A stretch of DNA of 64,000 nt from Hymenobacter sediminicola (GCF_014250515.1 NZ_CP060202.1:3593001-3657000), one strand, 5' to 3'; counted from the first letter of the stretch, positions 26,179 through 35,636 are shown. Notes: generated by a model from the sequence alone, not told the origin. Translations and numbers: made by a program.

Positions 26179-26745
26179 ATGAAGTTTCTTGTGCTGTGCC
26201 TGGGCAACATCGGGCCGGAATATGCCGATACGCGCCACAACGTGGGCTTTATGGTGGGCGACTACCTGGCCCGCAAGTACGATGCCGCACCCTGGGCTTT
26301 GGGCCGCCACGCCTTTACTACCGAAATTAAGCACAAGGGCCATACCTACGTGCTGGCCAAACCGACCACGTACATGAACCTGAGCGGCAAGGCGGCGGCC
26401 CACTGGCTGAGCACGCTCAAGCTGACCAAAGAGCAAATGCTCGTCGTGACGGATGATCTGGCCCTACCCTTCGGCAAGCTGCGCCTGAAAGCCAAGGGCT
26501 CGGCCGGCGGCCAGAACGGCCTCAAGCACATCCAGGAAACCCTGGGCTCCGACGAATACGCCCGCCTGCGCTTCGGCATCGACTCCAGCTTCTCCAAGGG
26601 ACGGCAGGTGGACTACGTGCTCAGCCCATTCTCCGCCGATGAAAACATCGAGCTGGAAGCCCGCCTGGAAAAAGCCGCTGAAGCGGTGCTGGCTTTCGGT
26701 GCGCTGGGCGTGGAGCGGACTATGAACGTGGTGAACGTGAAGTAA
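26179..26745 (+). CDS. pth: Peptidyl-tRNA hydrolase
   Basis: Releases tRNA from peptidyl-tRNA that drops off ribosomes. The 188-aa protein has the active-site residues Asn10 (CLGNIGPEY) and His20 (DTRHNVGFMVGD), then KPTTYMNLSGKAA and GSAGGQNGLKHI. It lies downstream of rplY after a terminator. A small palindrome (26110-26125) precedes it, but no clear promoter. Confidence 0.95.
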   Translation: MKFLVLCLGNIGPEYADTRHNVGFMVGDYLARKYDAAPWALGRHAFTTEIKHKGHTYVLAKPTTYMNLSGKAAAHWLSTLKLTKEQMLVVTDDLALPFGKLRLKAKGSAGGQNGLKHIQETLGSDEYARLRFGIDSSFSKGRQVDYVLSPFSADENIELEARLEKAAEAVLAFGALGVERTMNVVNVK

Positions 26746-26746
26746 A

Positions 26747-26828
26747 CATCTCCTAGATACAATAAGTCAATGAAAAAGGCCTCGTTAACACGAGGCCTTT
26801 TTCATTGACTTATTGTATCTAGGAGATG
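26747..26828. terminator. 39-bp perfect hairpin between pth and the metG operon
   Basis: Arms 26747-26784 and 26791-26828 pair perfectly over 38 bases (39 with the first loop pair). The inner part (A5-GGCCTCG, CGAGGCC-T5) is an ordinary bidirectional terminator. The outer 26 bases on each side extend it to the pth stop on one side and over the stop codon of the small membrane gene on the other. Confidence 0.9.
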
Positions 26829-27031
26829 ATAATTGCCATAACTGTCAACCCCAATGTTACAGCAAATAGCCATCTGATTAAATTACCGCTAGGATCGAAA
26901 GAGCGTACTGTCTTACGTAAGAATGATGGATATTCCTTCTCTTTCGCAATCGTGCTTGCAAGCTTATTGAGTGATAGAATCATCAATAAACCCCAGGACA
27001 ACAATATTGCTAGAAAGAATGCTTCAACCAT
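26819..27031 (-). CDS. Small two-helix membrane protein
   Basis: A 70-aa protein with two hydrophobic segments (FFLAILLSWGLLMILSL near the N-terminus and WLFAVTLGLTVMAIIIS at the C-terminus) joined by a basic loop (KEKEYPSFLRKTVRS). The family is unknown. It begins 12 bases after the metG stop on the same strand, so it is probably co-transcribed. The GC content is about 40 % by hand count of one line, much below its neighbours. Its stop codon lies inside the long hairpin at 26747-26828. Confidence 0.6.
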   Translation of the reverse strand: MVEAFFLAILLSWGLLMILSLNKLASTIAKEKEYPSFLRKTVRSFDPSGNLIRWLFAVTLGLTVMAIIIS

Positions 27032-27043
27032 TTTGCTTCTAAA

Positions 27044-29092
27044 TTACGCCACGCCGGAACCGGGGCGCACGGCACTGCTTGGCTGCATCAACGACAGTAC
27101 ACCATCCGCGTTTTCGGCCATCAGGAGCATGCCCTGGCTTTGGATGCCTTTGATTTCGCGGGGGGCGAGGTTGAGCAGCACCTGCACCTGCTGGCCGATG
27201 AGGGCCTCGGGCAGGAAGTGCTCGGCAATGCCCGACACGATGGTGCGCGGCTCGTCGAAACCGAGGTCTACGCTCAGTTTAAGTAGCTTTTTGGTTTTGG
27301 CGACCTTCTCGGCGGCCACGATGGTGCCGATGCGCAGGTCCATCTGCTGGAACTGCTCGAAGCTCACATCCTCTTTCGCGGGGGCCGATACGGCGGCGGC
27401 CAGCTCGTTGGCTTTCTTGGTGTCGAGCAGCTTCTGCACCTGGGCTTCCACGGTGGCGTCCTCGATTTTGGTGAACAGCAGGGCGGCTTCGGCCAGTTGG
27501 TGGCCGGCGGGCAGCGCGTCGGGGCGGCCGGCCTGGGGCCAGGTGCCTTTCTCGGTGTTGAGCATCCGGCCCAAGCGGGCAGCGGCTTCGGGCAGGAAGG
27601 GCTCCAGCAGCGTAACCAGCGCGGCGGCCAGCTGCAGCGACACGTGCAGCACAGTGCCGGTGCGGGCCTCATCGGTTTTGATGAGCTTCCAGGGCTCCTG
27701 GTCGGCCAGGTACTTGTTGCCCAGGCGCGAGAGGTTCATCAGCTCGTTCAGGGCGTCGCGGAAGCGGTAGTTGTCAATCAGCTCCCCGATGCGGGCCGGG
27801 AACTCCTGCAGCTGGCGCAGCACGTCCTCGTCCTCGGTGGTGAAGCCAACGGCGGCGGGCACTTTGCCTTCGAAGAACTTGTGGGTGAGCACCACGGCCC
27901 GGTTCACGAAGTTGCCGAGGTTAGCTACCAGCTCGTTGTTATTGCGGGCCTGGAAGTCCTTCCAGGTGAAGTCGTTGTCCTTAGTTTCAGGAGCGTTGGC
28001 GCAGAGTACGTAGCGCAGCACATCGGCCTGACCGGGGAAATCCTGCAGGTACTCGTGCAGCCACACGGCCCAGTTGCGGCTCGTGCTGATTTTGTCGCCT
28101 TCCAGATTGAGGAACTCGTTGGCGGGCACGTTATCGGGCAGGATATAGTCGCCGTGGGCCTTGAGCATCGTGGGGAAGATGATGCAGTGGAACACGATAT
28201 TGTCCTTGCCGATGAAGTGCACCAGCTTGGTTTCGGGGTCTTTCCAGTAGGTTTCCCAAGTGTCGGGCAGCAGATCCTTGGTGGCCGAGATGTAGCCGAT
28301 GGGCGCATCGAACCACACATACAGCACCTTGCCCTCAGCGCCGGCTACCGGCACGGGCACGCCCCAGTCCAGGTCGCGGGTTACGGCGCGGGGGTGCAGG
28401 CCCTGGTCAATCCACGATTTGCACTGGCCGTATACGTTGGCTTTCCAGTCCTGCTTATGGCCTTCCACAATCCACTCACGCAGCCAGGGCTCGTACTGGT
28501 CCAGCGGCAGGTACCAGTGCTTGGTTTCGCGCAGCACGGGGTGGTTGCCGCTCAGCATGGAGCGCGGGTTGATCAGCTCGGTAGGGCTGAGCGAGGTGCC
28601 GCACTTCTCGCACTGGTCGCCGTAGGCGTTTTCGTTGCCGCAGTTGGGGCAGGTACCCACGATGTAGCGGTCGGCCAGAAACTGGTCGGCCTTCTCATCA
28701 TAATACTGCTCGGAAGTCTGCTCGATGAACTTGCCTTCCTCGTAAAGCTTCTTGAAAAATCCGCTGGCTACTTCAGCGTGCGTTTTGGAGGACGTGCGGG
28801 AGTAGATATCGAACGACACGCCGAAATCCTGGAATGAGTCGCGGATAATGGCGTGGTATTTATCGACTACCTGCTGGGGCGTGACGCCCTCCTTCTGGGC
28901 CCGGATGGTGATGGGTACGCCGTGCTCATCGGAGCCGCAGATGAATTTCACGTCGCGCTGCTGGGCGCGCAGGTAGCGCACATAGATGTCGGCGGGCAGG
29001 TACACGCCGGCCAGGTGGCCGATGTGTACAGGGCCATTGGCGTAGGGCAGTGCGGCCGTGACGGTGTAGCGTTTGGGAAGGGAAGAAGCCAT
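27044..29092 (-). CDS. metG: Methionyl-tRNA synthetase
   Basis: Charges initiator and elongator tRNA-Met. The 682-aa protein starts [20 protein letters not shown] at 29092, with the HIGH motif as HIGH in [11 protein letters not shown] zinc knuckle is [18 protein letters not shown]. The KMSKS loop is the variant [12 protein letters not shown]. The C-terminal 110 residues form a Trbp111-type tRNA-binding domain ([20 protein letters not shown]). It precedes the small membrane gene on the same strand. Confidence 0.95.
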   Translation of the reverse strand: MASSLPKRYTVTAALPYANGPVHIGHLAGVYLPADIYVRYLRAQQRDVKFICGSDEHGVPITIRAQKEGVTPQQVVDKYHAIIRDSFQDFGVSFDIYSRTSSKTHAEVASGFFKKLYEEGKFIEQTSEQYYDEKADQFLADRYIVGTCPNCGNENAYGDQCEKCGTSLSPTELINPRSMLSGNHPVLRETKHWYLPLDQYEPWLREWIVEGHKQDWKANVYGQCKSWIDQGLHPRAVTRDLDWGVPVPVAGAEGKVLYVWFDAPIGYISATKDLLPDTWETYWKDPETKLVHFIGKDNIVFHCIIFPTMLKAHGDYILPDNVPANEFLNLEGDKISTSRNWAVWLHEYLQDFPGQADVLRYVLCANAPETKDNDFTWKDFQARNNNELVANLGNFVNRAVVLTHKFFEGKVPAAVGFTTEDEDVLRQLQEFPARIGELIDNYRFRDALNELMNLSRLGNKYLADQEPWKLIKTDEARTGTVLHVSLQLAAALVTLLEPFLPEAAARLGRMLNTEKGTWPQAGRPDALPAGHQLAEAALLFTKIEDATVEAQVQKLLDTKKANELAAAVSAPAKEDVSFEQFQQMDLRIGTIVAAEKVAKTKKLLKLSVDLGFDEPRTIVSGIAEHFLPEALIGQQVQVLLNLAPREIKGIQSQGMLLMAENADGVLSLMQPSSAVRPGSGVA

Positions 29093-29294
29093 ATCGTGGG
29101 CAGAAAGCAACTAAATCGAAAGAAAGCCGGGGCCGGGCGGCCAACGGGAGTGCAAAGGAACGAGTAAAAAGAGGAAAGGTGCCGTGGGAGCTTATTCTTA
29201 ACAATCCAGCCTATAAATACTGCTATATTTAAGCAGCCTACTGCGGAGTTTTGCGTATTACGTGCTAGCACTCTCTACCCTAATACCTCAAGCC

Positions 29295-29954
29295 ATGAAA
29301 AATTCTGACCAAGAGAAAAGTCCTAAGAAGGAGAAGAAAGCTGCCCGAGAGAAAGACCCCGCTGAAAAGACTCAACGCAAAGCGGCTAAAGCTGCGCAGA
29401 AAGCATCAGCCAGTATTTCTGACAGCAATTCCGCCAAAAAATCTAGCCAGAAGAAGGTTCTTAAATCAGCTGCGAAGCAGCTACAGAAAGAGCTGGACAA
29501 CCACATCAACGAACTGGTGAAGCGCATCCGCAAGGAGGCCAAAGCGAAGCTGAAAGAAGTGGTAAAGGATGCTACGCAGCGCCTTGACACCGACATGGAG
29601 CATTTGTTCGAACAGGCGCTGCACACGATTGTACGGCACCACGAGAACGGCACTGTTGCGGGCTCAGACAGCATTTCCGTTGACTTGGGTGCTGAACCGG
29701 CTTCTAAACCAGCACCAACTCGTACGGTCCCGTCACCTGCCCGTCCGGCACGGCCGGCCGCTAAGCCAGCAGCTACTAGGCCGGCAGCAGCTCGTAGTAG
29801 CACACCCAATGCACCTAAGCCCGCAGCAATCCGGCCGGCTGCCAAACCCGCAGCTCCTAGCCGCTCACGCCCAGCTGCCGCGAAAAAGCAAGCGTCATCT
29901 GCTTCTAACTCACAGGCAGCAGGCGGAGAAGGCAACTCTGATAGCAATAATTAG
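29295..29954 (+). CDS. Lys/Ala/Pro-rich basic protein (histone H1-like)
   Basis: A 219-aa low-complexity protein. Residues 1-65 are Lys-rich (MKNSDQEKSPKKEKKAAREK). Residues 65-125 could form an amphipathic coiled coil (LQKELDNHINELVKRIRKEA). The C-terminal 90 residues are repeats of AAKP/RPAA type, as in eukaryotic and bacterial H1-like tails. It could bind DNA or RNA, or be a disordered linker; no motif decides. An ATG at 29262 is in frame, but MKNSDQ at 29295 is the more natural start. A possible -7 TATATTTA lies at 29222-29229. Confidence 0.65.
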   Translation: MKNSDQEKSPKKEKKAAREKDPAEKTQRKAAKAAQKASASISDSNSAKKSSQKKVLKSAAKQLQKELDNHINELVKRIRKEAKAKLKEVVKDATQRLDTDMEHLFEQALHTIVRHHENGTVAGSDSISVDLGAEPASKPAPTRTVPSPARPARPAAKPAATRPAAARSSTPNAPKPAAIRPAAKPAAPSRSRPAAAKKQASSASNSQAAGGEGNSDSNN

Positions 29955-29962
29955 CCAGCCAA

Positions 29963-30037
29963 CTGATTAATTTCAGTACAGAAAATGCCCGGTACCTGTG
30001 AAGGTTACCGGGCATTTTCTGTACTGAAATTAATCAG
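29963..30037. terminator. 32-bp perfect hairpin between convergent genes
   Basis: Arms 29963-29994 and 30006-30037 pair perfectly over 32 bases and extend two more pairs around a bulge. There is no T-tract directly after the stem. It lies between the ends of the H1-like gene and a lipoprotein gene and can stop transcription from both sides. Confidence 0.85.
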
Positions 30038-30044
30038 CAGTGCT

Positions 30045-30401
30045 TTACGGCCGGGGTAATGTATCAGTCGGCGCGCCGTTGAGACGGCGCAGACGGGTTT
30101 CGGGTGTGGTGGTATTGGGGTCGTTGGTATTGAGGCTCTCGGGCCGTTTGCGGGAGTTGATACCGCTGGCCTGCTCCCCTACCGGCACCCGTCCCGGCGT
30201 AGCATCTGGTACGGAGCCTCCATACCCAGCCCCGCTATTATAGGCCGCTTGCCGGTCGGCATCGGTCTGGATAGTGGCAGGTAGCGCGGTAGGGCGGCCT
30301 GCTTCATTGGAGCTTTCCTGTGAAGTGAAGCAGCTACTCAGCAGCATGGCTGTACTTAGCAGACAGGCCCCGATAGACAAACGGGCAGAAGTGGTTCTCA
30401 T
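30045..30401 (-). CDS. Hypothetical lipoprotein
   Basis: A 118-aa protein with a lipoprotein signal peptide (MRTTSARLSIGACLLSTAML, lipobox LLSSC) and a hydrophilic Pro/Thr/Asn-rich mature part of low complexity (NTNDPNTTTPETRLRRLN). Family unknown, probably an unstructured envelope lipoprotein. Confidence 0.55.
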   Translation of the reverse strand: MRTTSARLSIGACLLSTAMLLSSCFTSQESSNEAGRPTALPATIQTDADRQAAYNSGAGYGGSVPDATPGRVPVGEQASGINSRKRPESLNTNDPNTTTPETRLRRLNGAPTDTLPRP

Positions 30402-30550
30402 CGGAATAGCGTAGCAAACAGCGCCGAAGCTGACGCTGCTTCTCTACAACGAGCTAAGCTGCTGCGAGGTTGAAGACCACCAGACTTAAAGGCCGCGCGG
30501 GTCGCACTGATTTTGCTTGTCAATGGGCTGCTTCAAACTACCAATCAACG

Positions 30551-31126
30551 TTATTTCGCCTTCTCGAAGACCATACCATCGGAATCCATGCAGTAGCGCT
30601 GGCCGGTGGGCTTAGGGCCGTCGTCGAAGACGTGGCCAAGGTGACCACCACACTTGGCGCACACTAGTTCGTCGCGGCTCATACCCAACGTATTGTCGGC
30701 AGTTACTTTGAGGCTGCTGTCGGTTGCTGGCGCCCAGAAGCTAGGCCAGCCAGTGCCTGACTCGAACTTAGTTTCGGAGGAGAACAGCAGGTTGTGGTCG
30801 GCGGCGCAGTAGTAATTTCCTTTCTCGTGGTTGTTGGCGTATTTGTTCACGAAAGGCCGCTCGGTGCCTTGCTGGCGCAGAATAAAATACTGCGCTGGGG
30901 TGAGCTGCGCCTTCCACTGCGCGTCGGTTTTGCGCACCGGAAACTCGTCGGGTTTGCCGGTTACCGGTTTTGGCTTGGGGTACACCTTGGCGGCGGCTGA
31001 AGGGGCCGTGACCGGACGGGGAGAATCCGCAAGGTCCATTTTTGCGTCGCGGTTGCTTTTTTTCTGCGAGCAGGCAGAGTTCAGTGTCACAGCCGACAGG
31101 AACAGAATCAGAAAGGGGAAGCGCAT
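30551..31126 (-). CDS. msrB: Lipoprotein-type peptide-methionine (R)-S-oxide reductase
   Basis: Repairs methionine-R-sulfoxide in proteins. The start at 31126 ([20 protein letters not shown], lipobox LNSAC) makes it a 191-aa lipoprotein acting in the periplasm. The catalytic Cys is in [14 protein letters not shown], and GTGWPSFW and [20 protein letters not shown] are canonical. The first zinc pair, normally CxxC, reads CAAD ([17 protein letters not shown]), while the second is intact (CAKC). The metal site may be lost or use Asp. Confidence 0.9.
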   Translation of the reverse strand: MRFPFLILFLSAVTLNSACSQKKSNRDAKMDLADSPRPVTAPSAAAKVYPKPKPVTGKPDEFPVRKTDAQWKAQLTPAQYFILRQQGTERPFVNKYANNHEKGNYYCAADHNLLFSSETKFESGTGWPSFWAPATDSSLKVTADNTLGMSRDELVCAKCGGHLGHVFDDGPKPTGQRYCMDSDGMVFEKAK

Positions 31127-31154
31127 GTCAGAAGGGAAGAGAAGTAATAACAAA

Positions 31155-31185
31155 AAGCAGCCCTTACTAGCTTACGAGCTGCTTT
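31155..31185. repeat. Hairpin in the divergent msrB-typA gap
   Basis: AAAGCAGC (31155-31162) pairs with GCTGCTTT (31178-31185) around a 15-base loop. It lies upstream of both divergent genes, so it cannot terminate either; it may mark an mRNA leader or operator. Confidence 0.45.
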
Positions 31186-31354
31186 GAAACAACATACGAT
31201 GCCGTGAGGTAGTTCGGCCTTGTGCCCGACGAAAGTTGTTTGCTGGCACTTACGGGAACCGCAGCAGCCCAAGGAGTTGTCTTGCTTCCTGCCCGCCGTT
31301 TCTTCCTCTCTCAGTAACAATTCCTTAGTGCGGGTTTTTGCGCTAAACATTCCG

Positions 31355-31362
31355 TACCTTTG
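31355..31362 (+). promoter_or_regulatory. -7 element of typA
   Basis: TACCTTTG, 19 bases before the ATG at 31382. A TTTG stands 14 bases upstream (31337-31340), closer than the usual 19. Confidence 0.55.
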
Positions 31363-31381
31363 CGCCCGGAAAAACCTTTGT

Positions 31382-33190
31382 ATGCAGAACATTCGGAATA
31401 TCGCCATCATCGCCCACGTTGACCACGGCAAGACTACGCTCGTGGACAAGATCATTCACGCCTCCAAGCTGTTCGACGAGCACCAGCAGTTCGACGACCT
31501 GATTTTGGACAACAATGACCTGGAACGTGAGCGGGGCATCACCATCGTCTCCAAGAACGTATCGGTACGGTACAAAGACGTTAAAATCAACATCATCGAC
31601 ACCCCTGGTCACGCCGACTTCGGCGGCGAGGTGGAGCGGGTCCTGAAGATGGCCGACGGCGTATTGCTGCTCGTTGATGCCTTCGAAGGCGCCATGCCCC
31701 AGACCCGCTTCGTACTGGGCAAAGCCATTGACCTGGGCCTGAAGCCGATTGTGGTAGTCAACAAAGTTGACAAAGAAAACTGCCGCCCCGATGAGGTGCA
31801 CGAGCAGGTGTTCGACCTCATGTTCAACCTAGGCGCTTCGGAAGACCAGCTGGACTTCGTAACGCTGTACGGCTCTTCGAAGCAGGGCTGGATGAGCACC
31901 GACTGGAAAGTAAAAACTGACAGCATCATCCCATTGCTTGATGCCGTGGTGGCTTCTATTCCGGCTGCTCCTACCTTGGATGGTTCGCCTCAGATGCAGG
32001 TTACTTCGCTCGACTACTCGTCGTTCGTGGGCCGTATCGCCATTGGCCGCGTACACCGCGGCACGCTGAAAGAAGGCGCTAACATGAGCCTGGTGAAGCG
32101 TGACGGCACTATCAAAAAGGTGAAAATTAAAGAACTGCAGGTGTTCGAAGGCTTGGGCCGCACTAAGGTTTCGCAGGTTAGCTCCGGCGAAATTTGCGCC
32201 GTAACCGGCATCGAAGGCTTTGATATCGGCGACACGCTGGCTGATGCTGAAAACCCCGAAGGTCTGGCGGTTATCAGCATCGACGAGCCGACGATGAACA
32301 TGTTGTTCACCATTAACAACTCGCCGTTCTTCGGCAAGGAAGGTAAGTTTGTTACCTCACGTCACTTGCGTGACCGTCTGTTCAAGGAAACCGAGAAAAA
32401 CCTGGCGCTGCGCGTTAAGGAAACCGATAAGGAAGACACGTTCCTCGTGTACGGCCGTGGTATTCTGCACTTGTCTGTTCTCATCGAAACCATGCGTCGC
32501 GAAGGCTTTGAACTGCAGGTAGGCCAGCCGCAAGTTCTGTTCCGTGAAGACGATAACGGCAACCGCACCGAGCCTATCGAGCACTTGGTAGTAGACGTAC
32601 CGGAGGAAACTGCCGGCAAGGTTATCGAACTGGTGACGATGCGCAAAGGTGAGCTGACCATCATGGAGCCAAAGGGCGACCTGCAGCACCTGGAGTTCAA
32701 CATTCCGGCGCGTGGCCTGATTGGTTTGCGTAACAACGTGCTGACCGCCACCGCTGGTGAGGCCATCATGAACCACCGTTTCGCTTCGTACGAGCCGTAC
32801 AAAGGCGTTATTCCCGGCCGTATCTCCGGTTCGCTGATTTCGATGGATACGGGTGCTGGCACTGCGTACACCATCGACAAGATGCAGGACCGTGGCGAGT
32901 TCTTCGTTGATCCAGGCGAAGAGGTGTACGCCGGCCAGGTTATCGGTGAGCACACCCGCCCGAACGACTTGACCATCAACATCCAGAAAGGCAAGAAGCT
33001 CACAAACATGCGTGCTTCGGGCACGGATGACAACGTGAAAATCGTACCTAAGCGTCAGTTTTCGCTAGAAGAGGCCATGGAATACATCCAGAAGGATGAG
33101 TACCTGGAAGTAACTCCGAAATCGGTGCGGATGCGTAAGATTCTGCTTGACGAGAACGAGCGTCTGCGTTCGGCCAAGAAAGTAGACTAA
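31382..33190 (+). CDS. typA: Translational GTPase TypA/BipA
   Basis: Ribosome-associated GTPase with roles in 50S assembly and stress or cold response. The start at 31382 (MQNIRNIAIIAHVDHGKTT) gives 602 aa. G1 is AHVDHGKT, G2 lies in ERERGITIVSKN, G3 is DTPGHADFGGEV and G4 is NKVDKENCRP. Domains II, III and V follow, and the BipA-specific C-terminal domain is complete (NIQKGKKLTNMRASGTDDN). An in-frame ATG at 31220 lies upstream of the promoter and is rejected. Confidence 0.96.
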   Translation: MQNIRNIAIIAHVDHGKTTLVDKIIHASKLFDEHQQFDDLILDNNDLERERGITIVSKNVSVRYKDVKINIIDTPGHADFGGEVERVLKMADGVLLLVDAFEGAMPQTRFVLGKAIDLGLKPIVVVNKVDKENCRPDEVHEQVFDLMFNLGASEDQLDFVTLYGSSKQGWMSTDWKVKTDSIIPLLDAVVASIPAAPTLDGSPQMQVTSLDYSSFVGRIAIGRVHRGTLKEGANMSLVKRDGTIKKVKIKELQVFEGLGRTKVSQVSSGEICAVTGIEGFDIGDTLADAENPEGLAVISIDEPTMNMLFTINNSPFFGKEGKFVTSRHLRDRLFKETEKNLALRVKETDKEDTFLVYGRGILHLSVLIETMRREGFELQVGQPQVLFREDDNGNRTEPIEHLVVDVPEETAGKVIELVTMRKGELTIMEPKGDLQHLEFNIPARGLIGLRNNVLTATAGEAIMNHRFASYEPYKGVIPGRISGSLISMDTGAGTAYTIDKMQDRGEFFVDPGEEVYAGQVIGEHTRPNDLTINIQKGKKLTNMRASGTDDNVKIVPKRQFSLEEAMEYIQKDEYLEVTPKSVRMRKILLDENERLRSAKKVD

Positions 33191-33208
33191 GTTTTAGTCG
33201 AAAGAGTT

Positions 33209-33246
33209 AAAAGGGGACGTAGCCAATGGCTGCGTCCCCTTTTTTA
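33209..33246 (+). terminator. Terminator after typA
   Basis: AAAAGGGGACGTAGCC pairs with GGCTGCGTCCCCTTTT around AAT, with one G-T wobble, followed by a T-run. 18 bases past the stop. Confidence 0.92.
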
Positions 33247-33320
33247 TTGTTCGTAACAGCAAGCTTCTGCGGGTTCTTTCTGTTATCAGCTTAGTTCGCA
33301 CTTCTGGAACGGATCCGTAC

Positions 33321-34070
33321 ATGTCTGATTTTCCTGCTTCGCCTGTTGCTGCTCGCCGCCTGCACCTGATGCGCCAGCGCTGGAGCAACTTGCTGTTTGC
33401 GCATTGGCCCGTGTCACCAGAGCTGCTTCGCCCCTATCTGCCGGCCCGGCTGGAAGTAGACACGTTTGAGGGGCAGGCATGGTTGGGCGTGGTGCCATTT
33501 ACCATGAGCCACATCCGGCCGCTGGGGCTGCCCCCTGTGCCAGGCCTAAGCGCCTTGCACGAGTTGAACGTACGAACCTATGCCACGCTCGATGGCGTGC
33601 CGGGCGTATGGTTTCTCTCCTTGGATGCGACCCAGCCGCTAGGCGTATGGGCGGCCCGCACGTTGTTTCATTTGCCGTATCTGCACGCCCGCATCAGCCT
33701 GAAGGAAACGGCGGGCACGCTACGGGCGGTGGCCGAGCGCACCCACCGGGGCATAGCTCCTGCCACTTTCGCGGCCACTTGGACGCCGGGCGCCGCGTTG
33801 CCGCTAGCCCAGCCGGGTACGCTGGCGTATTTTCTCACGGAGCGGTACAATTTGTATACGGCTGGCGCCGACCTACAGCAGAGCATACGAAGGCCTGAGT
33901 TGTGGCGCGGCCGCCTGTGGCACGAGCCCTGGACGCTGCGGGAAGCCACGCTGCACGAATGGGACTCGACGCTGGTAGAAAGCCACGGCCTGCCCACCCC
34001 GCTGGGGCCGCCGCTGCTCTACGCCGCCGATCCGCTGGACGTGCAGGTGCAGGAGCTGCGCCGCGTCTGA
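33321..34070 (+). CDS. DUF2071 family (YqjF-like) protein
   Basis: A 249-aa cytosolic protein of unknown function. The family opening is clear: LMRQRWSNLLFAHWPVSPEL, LRPYLPARLEVDTFEGQAWL and GVVPFTMSHIRP. Later LNVRTYATLDGVPGVWFLSL and YFLTERYNLYT are also conserved. Related proteins share the acetoacetate decarboxylase-like barrel, but no catalytic residue can be assigned here. It ends 13 bases from the convergent acylphosphatase gene. Confidence 0.8.
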   Translation: MSDFPASPVAARRLHLMRQRWSNLLFAHWPVSPELLRPYLPARLEVDTFEGQAWLGVVPFTMSHIRPLGLPPVPGLSALHELNVRTYATLDGVPGVWFLSLDATQPLGVWAARTLFHLPYLHARISLKETAGTLRAVAERTHRGIAPATFAATWTPGAALPLAQPGTLAYFLTERYNLYTAGADLQQSIRRPELWRGRLWHEPWTLREATLHEWDSTLVESHGLPTPLGPPLLYAADPLDVQVQELRRV

Positions 34071-34083
34071 AATTCCGAAGCGG

Positions 34084-34359
34084 CTACCGACGCACCTCAA
34101 ACGCGGTATAATGCTGCATTGGCCCGGCAGTTACTTCCACTTTGGTTACGCGCGCAGCGGGCGGGCCGTGGTGGCACCAGTCGTGCAGAGCATCAAGTGC
34201 TTCTATAAGGCCTTCTGCCTCAATGGTAACGGTGTCGTTGGGGTTGTTGCGGGCATAGCCACTAAGGCCCAGCTGCCGGGCCTGCTCTTGCGCCGACTGT
34301 CGGAAAAACATGCCCTGCACGTGGCCATAGATAAGAAAAGTGCGGTGTTGAGCAGCCAT
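34084..34359 (-). CDS. acyP: Acylphosphatase
   Basis: Hydrolyses carboxyl-phosphate bonds such as acetyl phosphate. The 91-aa protein has the family signature with Arg20 (YGHVQGMFFRQSAQ) and Asn38 (GLSGYARNNPNDTVTIEAEG), the two catalytic residues. Single gene, divergent from nagA. Confidence 0.92.
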   Translation of the reverse strand: MAAQHRTFLIYGHVQGMFFRQSAQEQARQLGLSGYARNNPNDTVTIEAEGLIEALDALHDWCHHGPPAARVTKVEVTAGPMQHYTAFEVRR

Positions 34360-34514
34360 AGAAACGTTTTTTGAGCAAAAGGCAGGTAGTTATCAGTGCC
34401 CAGTGGGGCCAGCTACCACAACCCGATACGGTGCGGAATGCTGCTACGATGCCGGGTGGTTCGAGGAACTCGCCCGATCTTGCGGGAATCTTGGCCGATT
34501 TGGACTGACTGCTC

Positions 34515-35636
34515 ATGCGCTACCGCCTGCACAACTGCACCCTGTATACCGGCACCGAGGTGCTCACCCAGCACACGCTGCTCATCACCGATACGGGGCA
34601 AATCGGCGGCGTAGTGCCCGACACTCAGGCTCCAACCAATGTAGCAGCTATAGACGGACGCGGCCTGCACCTTGCCCCCGGCCTGCTCGATTTGCAGGTG
34701 TATGGCGCCAACGGCCGCCTGTTTTCGGTGCAGCCCGATCAGCAGGCACTGCAAACCCTCACGGCTCATGCCTTCCGGCACGGTACCACAGGTGTGCTGG
34801 CCACTATGCCTACCAATGCCTGGCCGATGATGCGGGCCGCGCTTGATGTTGGCCGGGAGTGTCGGCTATTGCCGGGTTTGCTGGGCATTCATCTGGAAGG
34901 GCCTTACCTCAATCCACTCAAGAAAGGCGCGCATCAGGCTGAGTTCATCAAAACGCCCACGGTAGCGGAAATAGACGAGCTGCTGGCGCTGGCCGACGGC
35001 GTGCTGCGCATGATGACGCTGGCGCCTGAGTGCACACCGCCGGCAGTAGCGACCCGCTTGCGTGAAGCCGGTGTGGTGCTATCGGCCGGACACTCCAATG
35101 CCACGTATGCGCAGGCAATGGCTGGTTTCAACGGCGGATTTCAGGCCGCCACTCACTTGTTCAATGCCATGTCAGGGCTGCAGGGGCGCGAGCCGGGGCT
35201 GGTGGGTGCAGTATACGATGCGGAGTCGGCCAGCGCCAGCATCATTGCCGACGGTGTGCATTGTGACTTTGCCTCGGTGCGCATCAGCCACAAACTCATG
35301 CGGGAGCGGCTGTTTTTGATTACGGACGCCGTGACGGAAAGTGAGCAGGGCGCCTACCGGTTCCGACGCCAAGCCAACCACTTCGTGGATGCGCAGGGCA
35401 CGCTGGCCGGCTCGGCCCTCACGCTGCCCCAAGCGGTGCGCAACTGCGTACAGTACGCCGGCATCCCGCTGGCCGAAGCGTTGCGAATGGCTTCACTATA
35501 CCCGGCCCGCGTACTGGGCCTCGATGGGCAACTAGGCCAGCTAAAAACTGGCTATGCGGCCGACTTCTGGCTGTTTGACGACGAACTGAACGCCGTGGCC
35601 ACCGCCCGGGCAGGCGAGCTAATCTGGCATGAGTAG
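34515..35636 (+). CDS. nagA: N-acetylglucosamine-6-phosphate deacetylase
   Basis: Deacetylates GlcNAc-6-P in amino-sugar and cell-wall recycling. The 373-aa amidohydrolase has the metal Glu and substrate loop in GIHLEGPYLNPLKKGAHQ, the zinc His in LSAGHSNATYAQA, ATHLFNAMSGLQGREPG, the substrate His in IADGVHCDF and the catalytic Asp in LFLITDAVTE. No NagB or transporter gene is adjacent. Confidence 0.92.
   Translation: MRYRLHNCTLYTGTEVLTQHTLLITDTGQIGGVVPDTQAPTNVAAIDGRGLHLAPGLLDLQVYGANGRLFSVQPDQQALQTLTAHAFRHGTTGVLATMPTNAWPMMRAALDVGRECRLLPGLLGIHLEGPYLNPLKKGAHQAEFIKTPTVAEIDELLALADGVLRMMTLAPECTPPAVATRLREAGVVLSAGHSNATYAQAMAGFNGGFQAATHLFNAMSGLQGREPGLVGAVYDAESASASIIADGVHCDFASVRISHKLMRERLFLITDAVTESEQGAYRFRRQANHFVDAQGTLAGSALTLPQAVRNCVQYAGIPLAEALRMASLYPARVLGLDGQLGQLKTGYAADFWLFDDELNAVATARAGELIWHE

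Noticed and set aside
29100..29294. metG promoter at 29153-29160
   Set aside because: Only TTCCTTTG is present and no -33 element; too weak to list.
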